The translations under genes were made by a program, and so were the position numbers. From NCBI GenBank assembly GCA_016191085.1, contig JACPPJ010000042.1, forward strand, positions 1 to 44,936: a DNA stretch of 44,936 bases, given 5' to 3'. How positions within the stretch are numbered: the stretch's first letter is position 1; each line of letters opens with the position of its first letter. This document shows positions 1-8,448 of this stretch, one piece after another. The notes under the pieces were generated by a model. The model saw only the letters and a program-made list of their open reading frames with translations. It had not been told where the DNA came from and did not search any database. The DNA is from Acidobacteriota bacterium. Its GTDB lineage: Bacteria; Acidobacteriota; Terriglobia; 2-12-FULL-54-10.

Positions 1-120
1 CTTCAGCCATGCCGAAACGGAATGTACCGACGCGGCTTTAGCCGCTGAGGTTTGCACCTCAGGCGCTGAAGCGCCTCGCTTTGCTAATTGTACCGGCACG
101 ACTGAAGTCGTGCCCTTCCG
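1..120. repeat. Array of short palindromic hairpin repeats
   Basis: Several perfect or near-perfect hairpins are packed together: GCGGCTTTAGCCGC at 32-45, AGGCGCTGAAGCGCCT at 61-76 and GGCACGACTGAAGTCGTGCC at 95-114. The start of the window (CTTCAGCCATGCC) looks like the right half of another. The stems differ in sequence, but each centre carries a CTGAAG/CTTTAG-type core. The same composite arrangement recurs at 2764-2891 and 14522-14660. These resemble REP-like intergenic palindromes. No gene is visible here. Confidence 0.8.
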
Positions 121-144
121 TTTTCAAACTGACCCACTACCCAG

Positions 145-576
145 TTACTCCTCGCTTTCTCCTTCGTGTTCCATGCGCTCACGGTAATGTTCCGATGATG
201 CCGGATCCAGCTCCCAACGTTTTCGATCGCGTCGCGCGATCTTTTCTGTAGGATTCAGCAGCTCGTTATCTTCGTATGTCAGTCCTTGCGCGCGACCGAT
301 GTCTTCAACAACATTTTGGTCCGGAGTGGGATTGTGTCCATGTGGCGTCTCGTCATCCACAGCAGAAACTTGCACGTCCGCGTCTGGATCACCGGCTGAC
401 GTGTCATCAGACACGCGCTGGCGCATTGTGACTTCGTCAATAATCTGATCGCGAGGCTCGGCGCCCAGTGTGGCGGCTTCATCGAACTCGCGTTTGACCT
501 CCGAACCGGCCTGGTGTTTTTCCATCTCAGCGCGGCCGGGATCGATGATTTCAGGCTTCCGCCTTCTCACGCCCAT
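145..576 (-). CDS. DUF6335-like small acidic protein of unknown function
   Basis: This is a 143-residue hydrophilic protein rich in Asp and Glu, with no signal peptide or membrane segment. The C-terminal half contains NPTPDQNVVEDIGRA, LTYEDNELL and RWELDPASSEHYRER. I recall this pattern from the DUF6335 family of cyanobacteria and other soil or stress-tolerant bacteria; the function of that family is not known. An in-frame ATG lies 45 bases further upstream, but the ATG at 576 is preceded by a strong ribosome binding site (AGGAGG, 7 bases before ATG) and is chosen. The gene stands alone, with a hairpin array just beyond its stop codon. The family assignment is from memory and is moderately sure; that the gene is real is well supported. 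Confidence 0.75.
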   Translation of the reverse strand: MGVRRRKPEIIDPGRAEMEKHQAGSEVKREFDEAATLGAEPRDQIIDEVTMRQRVSDDTSAGDPDADVQVSAVDDETPHGHNPTPDQNVVEDIGRAQGLTYEDNELLNPTEKIARRDRKRWELDPASSEHYRERMEHEGESEE

Positions 577-707
577 GATTCGACCTCCTGCTCCATGTCT
601 CCCTTGTTGGATGTGCCGCAATGAGGGTGATGGCGTCAGATTTATGGGCGGGGGTGCCGGAACACGGAGAGGAACCAGTAATGTCTCACTTCAGCCGCGA
701 GCGCAGC

Positions 708-1979
708 TTATGACGATTTATCCGGATCGAGGCCGTAGGCGCGAGCCATGAGTACAATTGGGTGGACGGGCTTCTTTCCGGTCCCCTGCTGAATCTGAAT
801 TGCAGAGAGTGGGCAGTCTGTACTGGTGCAGGCTTCGGCGTCCGCCTGCATGAACTTGAACAATGGTTTGCCAACCTTCATGGACTCTTCAAAGAACTCT
901 TTCTTGACGCTCCAACTGCCATCGTGCCCGCTGCAGCACTGCATGCGCTTCACCTCGGAGCCCGGGATCAGCTTCAGAAGGTCCTGAGCCTTGAAGCCGA
1001 TGTCCTGCGCCTTCAGATGACAGGGTTGGTGATAACGGATCTTACCCACATCCCCGGTGAAGTTCTTGACTAACTTGCCTTGAGAGTTGAGGTGAACGAG
1101 ATATTCAGAAAGATCGTAGGTGTTCTCTGCCACAAGCCGGGAATCGTCGGTGGGCAGGAAAAGCGGATACTCCCGCTTCAACATGTAGCTGCAGCTTGCG
1201 CTCGGCACTACGACCTTATAGCCCTGCCGGATCAGCTTGCTGAGCGATGCGACGTTGGCCTCGATCTTCTTCATGGCCTGGTCCACTTGTCCGCTGTCAA
1301 GGAATGGCAGCCCGCAGCACTGCTGCGCCGGAACCTGGCAATCAATGCCGTTTTTCTCCATCACGGCTACAGCGGCTTTGCCGATTTCAGGTTCGTTGTA
1401 ATTCACCGTACAGGTGTAGAACAGCACGACCTTTTCACCGCCCGCGGCTATCACTGCTCGCCGCCGCTTCTTAAACCATTTCGCAAACGTTTCGGAGTGA
1501 AAGGTAGGAAGCAAGCGGTCCTTGTGAATGCCCAGGTACTTCTCCATCAACGCCCGGACCTTCGGATTACGATTGGCCCAATTGGCCATGCCCGCCGCGT
1601 AGCTTGAGAGTGTTCCAACCAGGTCGACGTTGCCGAGCAGCTTATCGCCAAACGTAGCGACGTTCTGTTTTTTGCGCACCATGTTGGCACGCATCATCAT
1701 GCGCGGGTAGTCAATGTCCCACTCGTGGGGCGGTATGTACGGGCAAATGGGATAACATAGCTTGCACTGGTAGCACTGATCTATCACATCGTTAATCTGT
1801 TTTTCACTGAGCCCGTCCACGCTGCCGAAGGCATCGTCAATCCACTGAAATAGGTTAACGAACGAAGGACAAAGCGTCTGACACACGCGGCACCCATGGC
1901 ACACGTCGAATACGCGCAGCAATTCCTTCCGTGTGGCCTGAGGATCCCAGAACTCAGTGGATTTCAGATCAAAGTTCAT
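708..1979 (-). CDS. (Fe-S)-binding oxidoreductase, GlpC/HdrD-like, two CCG domains
   Basis: This 423-residue cytoplasmic protein has two N-terminal 4Fe-4S ferredoxin motifs: Cys27-30-33-37 followed by Pro, and Cys69-72-75-79 followed by Pro. Two cysteine-rich CCG domains follow, with FYTC and QQCCGLPFLDSG in the first and HQPCHLKAQDIG and CCSGHDGSW in the second. This is the layout of the electron-transfer subunit C of anaerobic glycerol-3-phosphate dehydrogenase (GlpC) and of heterodisulfide reductase subunit D. No GlpA/GlpB or flavin subunit is next to it, so the redox partner and substrate cannot be named. Related stand-alone genes in other bacteria often sit near rubrerythrin, but none is seen here. 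There is only a weak ribosome binding site upstream. Confidence 0.85.
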   Translation of the reverse strand: MNFDLKSTEFWDPQATRKELLRVFDVCHGCRVCQTLCPSFVNLFQWIDDAFGSVDGLSEKQINDVIDQCYQCKLCYPICPYIPPHEWDIDYPRMMMRANMVRKKQNVATFGDKLLGNVDLVGTLSSYAAGMANWANRNPKVRALMEKYLGIHKDRLLPTFHSETFAKWFKKRRRAVIAAGGEKVVLFYTCTVNYNEPEIGKAAVAVMEKNGIDCQVPAQQCCGLPFLDSGQVDQAMKKIEANVASLSKLIRQGYKVVVPSASCSYMLKREYPLFLPTDDSRLVAENTYDLSEYLVHLNSQGKLVKNFTGDVGKIRYHQPCHLKAQDIGFKAQDLLKLIPGSEVKRMQCCSGHDGSWSVKKEFFEESMKVGKPLFKFMQADAEACTSTDCPLSAIQIQQGTGKKPVHPIVLMARAYGLDPDKSS

Positions 1980-2172
1980 AAGTCGAGCCTTTGCTTATGG
2001 GTTGTGTACGAAGCGCGGGCCCCAGGCGGAACAGATTGCTGGGGTAGCTTATTATGTTCTAGACAATGCGCCAGGCCCAAATAGCTATCTTACCGTGCAC
2101 TTGCCAGGAGGGCAATTACCGTGCCAACCACCCGCGATAAGCTGATTTGGTAATATCGTAGTATAAGCGCCT
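1980..2172. promoter_or_regulatory. Divergent intergenic region; -10-like box close to the prmC start
   Basis: The spacer separates divergent genes and must hold promoters for both. On the plus strand, TATAAG at 2162-2167 ends five bases before the prmC ATG, and no Shine-Dalgarno sequence is present. That geometry would give a leaderless or nearly leaderless mRNA. No convincing -35 box is seen, so the assignment is tentative. Confidence 0.3.
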
Positions 2173-3261
2173 ATGCAGCTCAAAGAAGCCCTCGCTCAGG
2201 GGACGCAAATACTGGAGCAAGCCCTTATCCCGTCACCTCGGCTGACGGCAGAGGTGCTCTTGCTGCATGCCACGCATTCCGACCGCGCCCACCTGTTTGG
2301 CCATCCCGAGCGCGAGCTGACCGACTGCGAACGCGTACATTTTGGCCGGTACCTGAACGAGAGACTTCAGGGAAAGCCGACGCAATACATCACCGGACAC
2401 CAGGAGTTTTGGGGAATGGATTTCCTGGTCAACCCTGACGTGCTGATTCCGCGCCCTGAAACGGAATTCGTGGTTGAGACCGCACTAGAGATCGCGCGCC
2501 ACAGTTTCGGAGAAGCGCCCCTCAACATCGCCGATGTGGGTACAGGCTCGGGTTGCATTGCTGTGGCGATCGCTCGGGAACTGCCCGCCTGCACAGTCTA
2601 TGCTTTGGACATTTCTTCAAAGGCGCTCGAGACAGCGCGTTTGAACGCCAGTCGCAGTGGCGTGGAAAACAGAATCCGGTTCCTTCGCTCCGATCTGTTG
2701 CACCTGAGCGCGCCGGATGAGAACAGCGCATTACATTCGAACAATTCTCGTGCACCCTGTAAGGGCACGACTTTAGTCGTGCCGAATCAGAAACGCCAAG
2801 CGGGGGCTTCAGCCCCTGAGGTGAGCGCATGGTCCTCAGCGGCTAAAGCCGATCTCAATGCAGCATCGGTCGGCATGGCTGAAGCCATGCCCTTACAGCA
2901 GTTCACCGATTCGTCTTTGTTGCTGCCGCCGTTGCACATGGTGGTATCGAACCCACCTTATGTGAGCGAGCGTGATCGCGCTGGGTTGCAGCGCGAGGTG
3001 CGCGAATTCGAGCCCGCTACCGCGGTCTTCGCGGGCGAGTCGGGCGAGGAAGTCTACTCCAAGCTGATCCCGCAAGCGGCGCAGTCGCTTCGCCGCGGCG
3101 GGTATCTGGTGCTGGAGTTGGGATATGATTCCCAAGGTTCTGTGCGGCAACTTCTAGCGGGCCAGGAGTGGAGCGAGATCCGCTGGAGACCTGACCTCGC
3201 AGGAATCACGAGGGTAGTCTCCGCACGTCGTACTGGTGAACAGCTCCACGAACTGCCATGA
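2173..3261 (+). CDS. prmC: Peptide chain release factor N5-glutamine methyltransferase PrmC (HemK) with an in-frame repeat insertion
   Basis: PrmC methylates the Gln of the GGQ motif in release factors RF1 and RF2 with S-adenosylmethionine. The N-terminal helical substrate domain (residues 1-75), the IPRPETE motif near residue 97, the SAM motif DVGTGSGCIAVAIA and the catalytic NPPY at about 260-263 are all present. The protein is 362 residues, whereas the family is usually about 280-290. The excess lies between the DLL strand (about residue 175) and VVSNPPY. There the DNA at 2764-2891 holds four perfect hairpins of the family seen between genes elsewhere in this window, read through in frame. 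The insertion sits in the loop before NPPY, so activity may survive. The last four bases overlap the next gene (ATGA), which implies translational coupling. Confidence 0.92.
   Translation: MQLKEALAQGTQILEQALIPSPRLTAEVLLLHATHSDRAHLFGHPERELTDCERVHFGRYLNERLQGKPTQYITGHQEFWGMDFLVNPDVLIPRPETEFVVETALEIARHSFGEAPLNIADVGTGSGCIAVAIARELPACTVYALDISSKALETARLNASRSGVENRIRFLRSDLLHLSAPDENSALHSNNSRAPCKGTTLVVPNQKRQAGASAPEVSAWSSAAKADLNAASVGMAEAMPLQQFTDSSLLLPPLHMVVSNPPYVSERDRAGLQREVREFEPATAVFAGESGEEVYSKLIPQAAQSLRRGGYLVLELGYDSQGSVRQLLAGQEWSEIRWRPDLAGITRVVSARRTGEQLHELP
2764..2891. repeat. Four hairpin repeats inside prmC, translated in frame
   Basis: Hairpins in order: GGCACGAC-TTTA-GTCGTGCC (2764-2783), GGGGCT-TC-AGCCCC (2803-2816), CGGC-TAAA-GCCG (2840-2851) and GGCATGGC-TGAA-GCCATGCC (2872-2891). 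These match the stem types and CTGAAG/CTTTAG cores of the intergenic arrays at 1-120 and 14522-14660. They encode roughly prmC residues 198-240 with no stop codon and no change of frame. Confidence 0.85.
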
Positions 3262-4652
3262 GCCATCCGACTCACAATCGTCTTCCCGATCAAGCACCAC
3301 GACCTCCGTGGTGGGGCCACCTCTCCGGCGCTGCGCTTGCCGGCATGCGGGCTGCTGAACGGGTCGCGCACAAGCTGCGGGAGCGCGGTTATCAGGCGTA
3401 TTTCGTTGGCGGCTGCGTGCGCGACCTGCTGCGCGGCGTGAACCCGAAAGATCATGACATAGCGACGGATGCTCATCCTGACGATGTGCGGGCCCTGTTT
3501 CCCGGCTCCCTCGCCGTCGGAGCGCAGTTCGGCGTGATCATCGTTCTCGACGGCGACCAGCAGACGGAGGTCGCCACGTTCCGCAATGATGGCCTCTATA
3601 GCGATGGCCGCCGCCCCGATGACGTTAACTACACGCGCGACCCGCGTGAGGATGTGCTCCGGCGGGATTTCACCATCAACGGCCTCTTGCTGGACCCTGA
3701 GACCGGCGAGGTCCTGGATTTCGTCGAAGGCCGGCGGGACATTGATCGCTGTCTCATTCGCACTATCGGCAATCCCGAGCGGCGTTTTGAGGAAGACCGT
3801 CTGCGGATGCTCCGCGCGGTTCGTTTTGCAACCATCTTCGAGTACGAGATTGATCCCGAAACGGCCGCCGCCATCCACCGCCTCAGCCCAAAGATCGCCA
3901 CCGTCAGCGCCGAGCGCGTGCGCGACGAACTGGTGCGCATTCTCAGGAGCGGCCATGCGCGGCGTGGATTCGAGTTGCTGGAGGCGACCGGATTGCTGCC
4001 GGTGATCCTACCGGAGATCGCGGCCATGAAGGGCGTCGAGCAGCCGCCGCAGTTTCATCCCGAAGGCGATGTGTGGACCCATACTCTGATGATGCTCGAT
4101 ATGCTTCAGCCGGATTGCTCGCCCACGCTCGCGATGGGCGTCTTACTGCATGACGTCGGCAAGCCACCCACATTCCGTGTCGCTCCCGACCGTATTCGAT
4201 TCGACAATCACGTAGCAATCGGCGCGCGCATGGCGGAACAGATCTGCCGTCGCCTGCGTTTCTCATTGGAACAGATCGCGCAAGTGGTGTCGCTGGTTGA
4301 AAACCATCTGCGCTTTGCTGACGTTCAACGCATGCGCATGAGCACGCTGAAACGATTCCTGCGTCTGCCGAAATTCGAGGAACATCTCGAACTGCACCGC
4401 CTGGACTCGCTTTGCAGCAACAAGATTCTGGAGAACTACGAATTCGCTCGCGCCAAGCTGAACGAGCATGCACCCGAGGAGATACATCCGCATCCGCTCA
4501 TCAAAGGAGATGACCTGATCGCCATGGGCTACAAGCCAGGCCCGCAATTCAAGTACATACTCCACGAGCTGGAAGACGCACAACTCGAGCAACGAATTAC
4601 ATCGCGCGACGAGGCTCTCGACTTCATCCGGGAACGGTACAAACCTGAATGA
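3258..4652 (+). CDS. CCA tRNA nucleotidyltransferase / poly(A) polymerase family protein
   Basis: This is a class II nucleotidyltransferase of 464 residues that adds CCA to tRNA 3' ends or, in some relatives, poly(A) tails to RNA. The head domain has the GG motif GGCVRDLLRG (51-60) and the metal-binding pair in DHDIAT (65 and 67). The motif LRRDFTINGLLLD and the RNA-binding arm ERRFEEDRLRMLRAVRFA follow. A C-terminal HD domain is marked by LLHDVGKPPTF and a downstream HVAIGA. It starts inside the prmC stop codon (ATGA) and overlaps the next gene the same way, so the three genes probably form one operon. CCA addition and poly(A) addition cannot be told apart safely by eye; CCA addition is more likely for a single copy. 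Confidence 0.88.
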   Translation: MSHPTHNRLPDQAPRPPWWGHLSGAALAGMRAAERVAHKLRERGYQAYFVGGCVRDLLRGVNPKDHDIATDAHPDDVRALFPGSLAVGAQFGVIIVLDGDQQTEVATFRNDGLYSDGRRPDDVNYTRDPREDVLRRDFTINGLLLDPETGEVLDFVEGRRDIDRCLIRTIGNPERRFEEDRLRMLRAVRFATIFEYEIDPETAAAIHRLSPKIATVSAERVRDELVRILRSGHARRGFELLEATGLLPVILPEIAAMKGVEQPPQFHPEGDVWTHTLMMLDMLQPDCSPTLAMGVLLHDVGKPPTFRVAPDRIRFDNHVAIGARMAEQICRRLRFSLEQIAQVVSLVENHLRFADVQRMRMSTLKRFLRLPKFEEHLELHRLDSLCSNKILENYEFARAKLNEHAPEEIHPHPLIKGDDLIAMGYKPGPQFKYILHELEDAQLEQRITSRDEALDFIRERYKPE

Positions 4653-6241
4653 CATCGGACGATAAACAAATCGAATACATATACGACCCGGCTGCCCGGC
4701 TCGCCGAGTTTCGCGCGCTGCGCAGTCGCGGAGCGTTGTGCACCGCTGTGACGGAACAGCTCGCGACGGAAGCGGCCACAGAGTTCCTTAAGTGTTTTGG
4801 GAATTCAGGCGAGTATCTGAGCGAAGCCATCACCTTACTGGCTGAGATATCCACGCTCGAAGAGCCCTGTTTGTCCGAGCCTGGGCGGCTTGCCACCTTC
4901 CCGTTATTGATCGAGCGACTCAGCGATTCGTTCAATCCCAAGCTCTGCTCTGTGTATGACCGGGTCTTCTTACAAATGATCTCCATATGCCGGAAGCTCC
5001 CGGGCGGCGCGCGATTGGATGCCGCTCTTCGGGATTTCGGCATCGCAAACGAACAGGAGATGCTGGCGCGGAAAGCTGGACTACGCGAGCCAACGCCGAT
5101 GCTGGGACCGATCGAGCGCGAGAAAGTCCGCAAAGCGCTCGTACTGTCCCGCGTCACATTGGGCGCCGACGTCGCGGTCAGCAGTGTGGTATTGCAAAAG
5201 GCAAAGCGGCGTTTCCCCAACGCTGAAGTGATACTCCTCGGTTCGGCGAAGCTGAAGCAATTGTTTGGCGGCGACCGCAGTATTCGCATTCACGAAGTCC
5301 GTTACCGCAGCGACGGCGGGCTGCTGGTTCGGCTGCAAAGCTGGTTTCCCGTCATAGAAGCGGTCGAGCAGGAGACGCGCCAACTCCGGCCTGAGCAGTT
5401 CGTGCTACTGGATCCAGATTCGCGGCTGCTGCAGCTCGGGTTGCTGCCTGCCTTGCGCGATGATTGGCGCTATTTCTTCCTGGAGAGCCGAGCCTTCTGC
5501 GACAACGGCCAAGGCAGCATGAGCCGGATTGCGCGCGAGTGGATGGAAAGAATGTTCGGCGACGCTGGCGAGGACGGCGAAGTTCTTCCATACGTCAGCC
5601 TCAGAGAGCAGGACAAAGTTTTCGGCGAACAGCTACGCCGCAAGCTGCTGGCGGGCGGATCGCAATTCATCGTAGCTGCGAGTTTCGGTGTGGGCGGCAA
5701 CCAGGAGAAGCGATTGCCAGACCCATTTGAACAGGGGTTGTTGTCTCATCTTTTTCAAAGTGGTTCCACTGTCCTGCTCGACTCCGGGGCTGGCGCAGAA
5801 GAGATTGCACGTGCGCAGATGCTCGCCCGAAACGTCGAGGAAAGAGGCAGGCGCGTGATCTACGCGGACGCAAGAAATGCCGTCGAGCTGATGAGTTCGG
5901 ATACGCTTGGTTGTGACGTGCTGATATGGCAAGGTGAGATTGGCGCGTTTGCGGGATTGATTGGAGCCAGTGAGGAGTACATCGGCTACGACTCGTCGGG
6001 ACAGCACATTGCAGCAGCGCTCGGTACTCCCACCATCGACATTTTCACGCGCCCACCATCACCTGTGTTCCAGGAGCGATGGACGCCCACAGGGCGCGCG
6101 CCCGTGTACGTAATCACTCAAACACCTTTCGACGAACCGCCGCTGGAACCGGCCGAAGTGTTATCGCGCATCACGACACTGCACAACTGTATTCGTGGCC
6201 CGAAAGAGCAATCTGTAGATGACGCTCAACGGCGCAAGTAG
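4649..6241 (+). CDS. GT9/heptosyltransferase-like protein with a helical N-terminal region
   Basis: The protein has 530 residues. Residues 1-150 are predicted helical and match nothing I recognise. From about residue 165 a GT-B-like fold is suggested: KALVLSRVTLGADVAVSSVV, then PNAEVILLGSAKL. The C-terminal half has the GT9-type pattern EEYIGYDSSGQHIAAALGTP followed by TIDIF, as in ADP-heptose:LPS heptosyltransferases, where this loop binds the nucleotide sugar. The acceptor is unknown and there is no LPS core gene next to it. The start overlaps the preceding stop codon (ATGA). The 3' end overlaps the convergent peptidase gene by 16 bases. Calling it a glycosyltransferase is an inference from the C-terminal motif; the catalytic residue is not obvious. 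Confidence 0.7.
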   Translation: MTSDDKQIEYIYDPAARLAEFRALRSRGALCTAVTEQLATEAATEFLKCFGNSGEYLSEAITLLAEISTLEEPCLSEPGRLATFPLLIERLSDSFNPKLCSVYDRVFLQMISICRKLPGGARLDAALRDFGIANEQEMLARKAGLREPTPMLGPIEREKVRKALVLSRVTLGADVAVSSVVLQKAKRRFPNAEVILLGSAKLKQLFGGDRSIRIHEVRYRSDGGLLVRLQSWFPVIEAVEQETRQLRPEQFVLLDPDSRLLQLGLLPALRDDWRYFFLESRAFCDNGQGSMSRIAREWMERMFGDAGEDGEVLPYVSLREQDKVFGEQLRRKLLAGGSQFIVAASFGVGGNQEKRLPDPFEQGLLSHLFQSGSTVLLDSGAGAEEIARAQMLARNVEERGRRVIYADARNAVELMSSDTLGCDVLIWQGEIGAFAGLIGASEEYIGYDSSGQHIAAALGTPTIDIFTRPPSPVFQERWTPTGRAPVYVITQTPFDEPPLEPAEVLSRITTLHNCIRGPKEQSVDDAQRRK

Positions 6242-7692
6242 GCTCCGACGTTCTCATCCATTTCCTCATAGCTGGTTCGGAACAGACGGCGCAGCGTCTC
6301 CGTCATGCTTCTGCCCGCTGCCAAAGATTTAAGCATCTCGGTAAGCTGATACGCTCCTTCTTTGTCGCGGATCATGGCCACAGCCGCCTGCGATTCGGCG
6401 TACGCCACGGCGGCGGTTATCGAATCGAACTGCATGAACGAGCTTTCCAGCCGCTCCAGCGGAATGTGCCGCGACGAGGCATACAGCTTGGCTAGCGTCG
6501 CGGGTGGCACGGCCGGGTCCTCGCCGCTTTCCACCTGCGCCAGACCTTCGTTGAACCATGTGGGACAGCGCCCCTGCACCTGTCGATGTACGAAGGAGTG
6601 GACCATTTCATGTTTCAATACACGCGAAAGCTCCGTCGTCATGCTGCTCAAGCCCTGCACCGGCACGCGAACCTTGCCGTCGTTGAGCGCGCCGACCCAG
6701 GACGGCGAGCGCGTCACGTCCGCAAACTGTTGCGCCGGGTACAGGATTACCGTCAGGGGCTCCCGCGGCGAGAAGTCCAGTGCCGCTTCCAGATCGCGGT
6801 AGTGTTGCTCCAGTGTCTCGAGTATCTGGCGGCTGAATGATTCGGAAATCTCCGACCCCTCGCGACTGAGTATGAAATGATTGCTCTGCGCCTGCGTGAA
6901 CTTCCCTTCGATCTGCTCCTCTTGGTCTGTTTCCGCTATCAATTCCTGAAGCCGTGGGTCAGGATGCAGACTGTTAGCCCGTTTCCAATACCGGTTGGCC
7001 TTCTCCGGTCCCTCGATGAAGTAGTACGCATACCCGAGCAAAACCAATACATCGGGAGCATCTGGCCCCAAGCTCTGCGCCAGGAATAAATGATTTAGTG
7101 CCTCCGTGTACTGCTGCCGCACGATGTCAAGGTGTGCGGCGAGGATCAACGCGTTCGGGTCCCGCCCGGAAATCCGCAGAGCTTCTTCCGCCCAATGGCT
7201 GGCTTGCGCCGCGCGCTGCTTGCGCGCCTCAAACACCGCGGCCACTAAATATGCGTTGACCGCGTTCTGCCGCTCCAGATCGCCCTTATCCGCGAGCGAA
7301 GCCACTGCGTTCAAGCGGTCCTCGTCTACAGCGTTGTCTCGAATCACGCCCTCGGCATCTTTTTGCGGCACCTGGATCTCCACGGCCAGTGCCTTCTTGA
7401 ATGCCTCGCCGCGCGGCTTGGGCGCGGGGGCCTGCTGCCGAGCCGCCGGGGAACTCGGCGTCAGTACTTTGTCGTCCTTTTCAATGGTCTCGACAAGCGA
7501 CTTGGGCAGCGAGACACGCCCTCCCTCGGACTCGTAGAACACCTTGTCATCTTCCACGGAGACCGCTTCTGCGACGATCCTCCGCCCGTTCTTGAGGATG
7601 ATGGTGTCGGCGCGCAGAGTGCTTGCCGGGGTGAAAAACACAACGAGAAGCGTCGCCGCTACGAGTTGGCGAGAGTGATTATTTGGCGACAT
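6226..7692 (-). CDS. Secreted TPR protein with a peptidase MA-like (gluzincin) domain
   Basis: This 488-residue protein has a basic N terminus and a hydrophobic stretch (LVAATLLVVFF), ending near TLRADT, that looks like a signal peptide. Next comes a short beta domain (TIILKNGRRIVAEAVSVEDD) typical of small SH3-like modules, then a proline-rich linker and TPR-like helices (about 105-240). The C-terminal half is a zinc metallopeptidase of the peptidase MA type, with HEMVH near residue 361 and WFNEGLAQ about 20 residues later as the likely third ligand. The start at 7692 is chosen over an ATG at 7755 because the latter would add 21 residues reading into the upstream gene and hide the signal peptide. 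It overlaps the upstream glycosylase stop by 14 bases. The substrate is unknown. Confidence 0.8.
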   Translation of the reverse strand: MSPNNHSRQLVAATLLVVFFTPASTLRADTIILKNGRRIVAEAVSVEDDKVFYESEGGRVSLPKSLVETIEKDDKVLTPSSPAARQQAPAPKPRGEAFKKALAVEIQVPQKDAEGVIRDNAVDEDRLNAVASLADKGDLERQNAVNAYLVAAVFEARKQRAAQASHWAEEALRISGRDPNALILAAHLDIVRQQYTEALNHLFLAQSLGPDAPDVLVLLGYAYYFIEGPEKANRYWKRANSLHPDPRLQELIAETDQEEQIEGKFTQAQSNHFILSREGSEISESFSRQILETLEQHYRDLEAALDFSPREPLTVILYPAQQFADVTRSPSWVGALNDGKVRVPVQGLSSMTTELSRVLKHEMVHSFVHRQVQGRCPTWFNEGLAQVESGEDPAVPPATLAKLYASSRHIPLERLESSFMQFDSITAAVAYAESQAAVAMIRDKEGAYQLTEMLKSLAAGRSMTETLRRLFRTSYEEMDENVGAYLRR

Positions 7693-8362
7693 CTTTGGAT
7701 GCGTTCTTAGCGATGCCGTTGCCATCCACGCTGGCCCAAAGGTACCAGCAAGCAACGGAGCGGTAGGGTTGCCACTTACGGCCTAAGCGTTCGAGCGTGC
7801 GGGCGGCAGGAAGCTGGCGGAAGCCGTAAGCCTTCCGTACTGCGTTGAGTATGCCTAGATCATTCAACGGCAGAACGTCCGGTCGGCCGAGGCAGAAGAT
7901 AAGAAACATCTCAGCGGTCCAGCGCCCAATGCCCTTCACCTGCGTGAGCTGCCGAATGACCTCTTCGTCCTCCATGGACGAAATTCCCTGCAGGCGCAAG
8001 GACCCGTCTATAACTCGGCCGCACAGGTCGCGGATATAAGAGATCTTTTGTGGCGACACACCCGCCGAGCGAAGGCGCTCGTCCGGCGTCACCTGTACCT
8101 CCAGTGCGGTTGGAAACCGCCGCGTGGAATAAAGCCCCCGAAAACGCGCCAGGATCGCCGCAGCCGCCTTGCCAGCCAATTGCTGATAAATGATGGCCTC
8201 GACCAGCGATGCAAAGTAGTGGTTGCGCTTGGGCATCCCAAGCTGGCATGGCCCGATGCGATCGATCAGCCCGGCCATTATGGTGTCGGCGCGCGAAAGT
8301 TCTTCGGCAGCTTGCCGGAAAAACTCCTCGGTGCTGGTGTGTGTCCTGGTATCGAAAATCAT
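7679..8362 (-). CDS. DNA-3-methyladenine glycosylase II family protein (AlkA-type HhH-GPD)
   Basis: This 227-residue base-excision repair enzyme removes alkylated purines from DNA. The helix-hairpin-helix GPD signature is clear: LTQVKGIGRWTAEMFLIFCL, then DVLPLNDLGI, where the Asp of NDLGI fits the catalytic aspartate of AlkA. A hydrophobic motif LVEAIIYQQLAGKAA precedes it, as in AlkA/MAG proteins. The N-terminal TBP-like domain of E. coli AlkA is missing, so this belongs to the short form widespread in bacteria and yeast (MAG-like). The start has only a weak GAAGAG upstream. It is followed at once by the overlapping peptidase MA gene, which looks functionally unrelated. Confidence 0.88.
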   Translation of the reverse strand: MIFDTRTHTSTEEFFRQAAEELSRADTIMAGLIDRIGPCQLGMPKRNHYFASLVEAIIYQQLAGKAAAAILARFRGLYSTRRFPTALEVQVTPDERLRSAGVSPQKISYIRDLCGRVIDGSLRLQGISSMEDEEVIRQLTQVKGIGRWTAEMFLIFCLGRPDVLPLNDLGILNAVRKAYGFRQLPAARTLERLGRKWQPYRSVACWYLWASVDGNGIAKNASKDVAK

Positions 8363-8448
8363 GCGCGGATACTCTTCGAGCGCAATTTAGCATAGTATTT
8401 ACCGCAGAATCCATTCGGTTACAGATTTCGCACCGGCGCGGAGGAGAT

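Noticed and set aside
1..120. CRISPR array
   Set aside because: The repeated palindromes differ in sequence and have no regular spacing or unique spacers of even length, and no cas gene is in the window.
3054..3956. 300-residue open frame on the minus strand opposite prmC and the CCA enzyme
   Set aside because: It lies wholly antisense to two well-supported genes, lacks a recognisable domain and has no ribosome binding site. It is a by-product of GC-rich codon use.
4649..6241. Full heptosyltransferase (WaaC/WaaF) call
   Set aside because: Only the C-terminal GT9-like loop is convincing. The helical N-terminal 150 residues and the absence of LPS core neighbours argue against a specific name.
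8209..8448. N-terminal extension of the four-helix membrane protein
   Set aside because: It overlaps the glycosylase gene in antisense. GTG at 8449 with GGAGAT and a hydrophobic start is the better choice.
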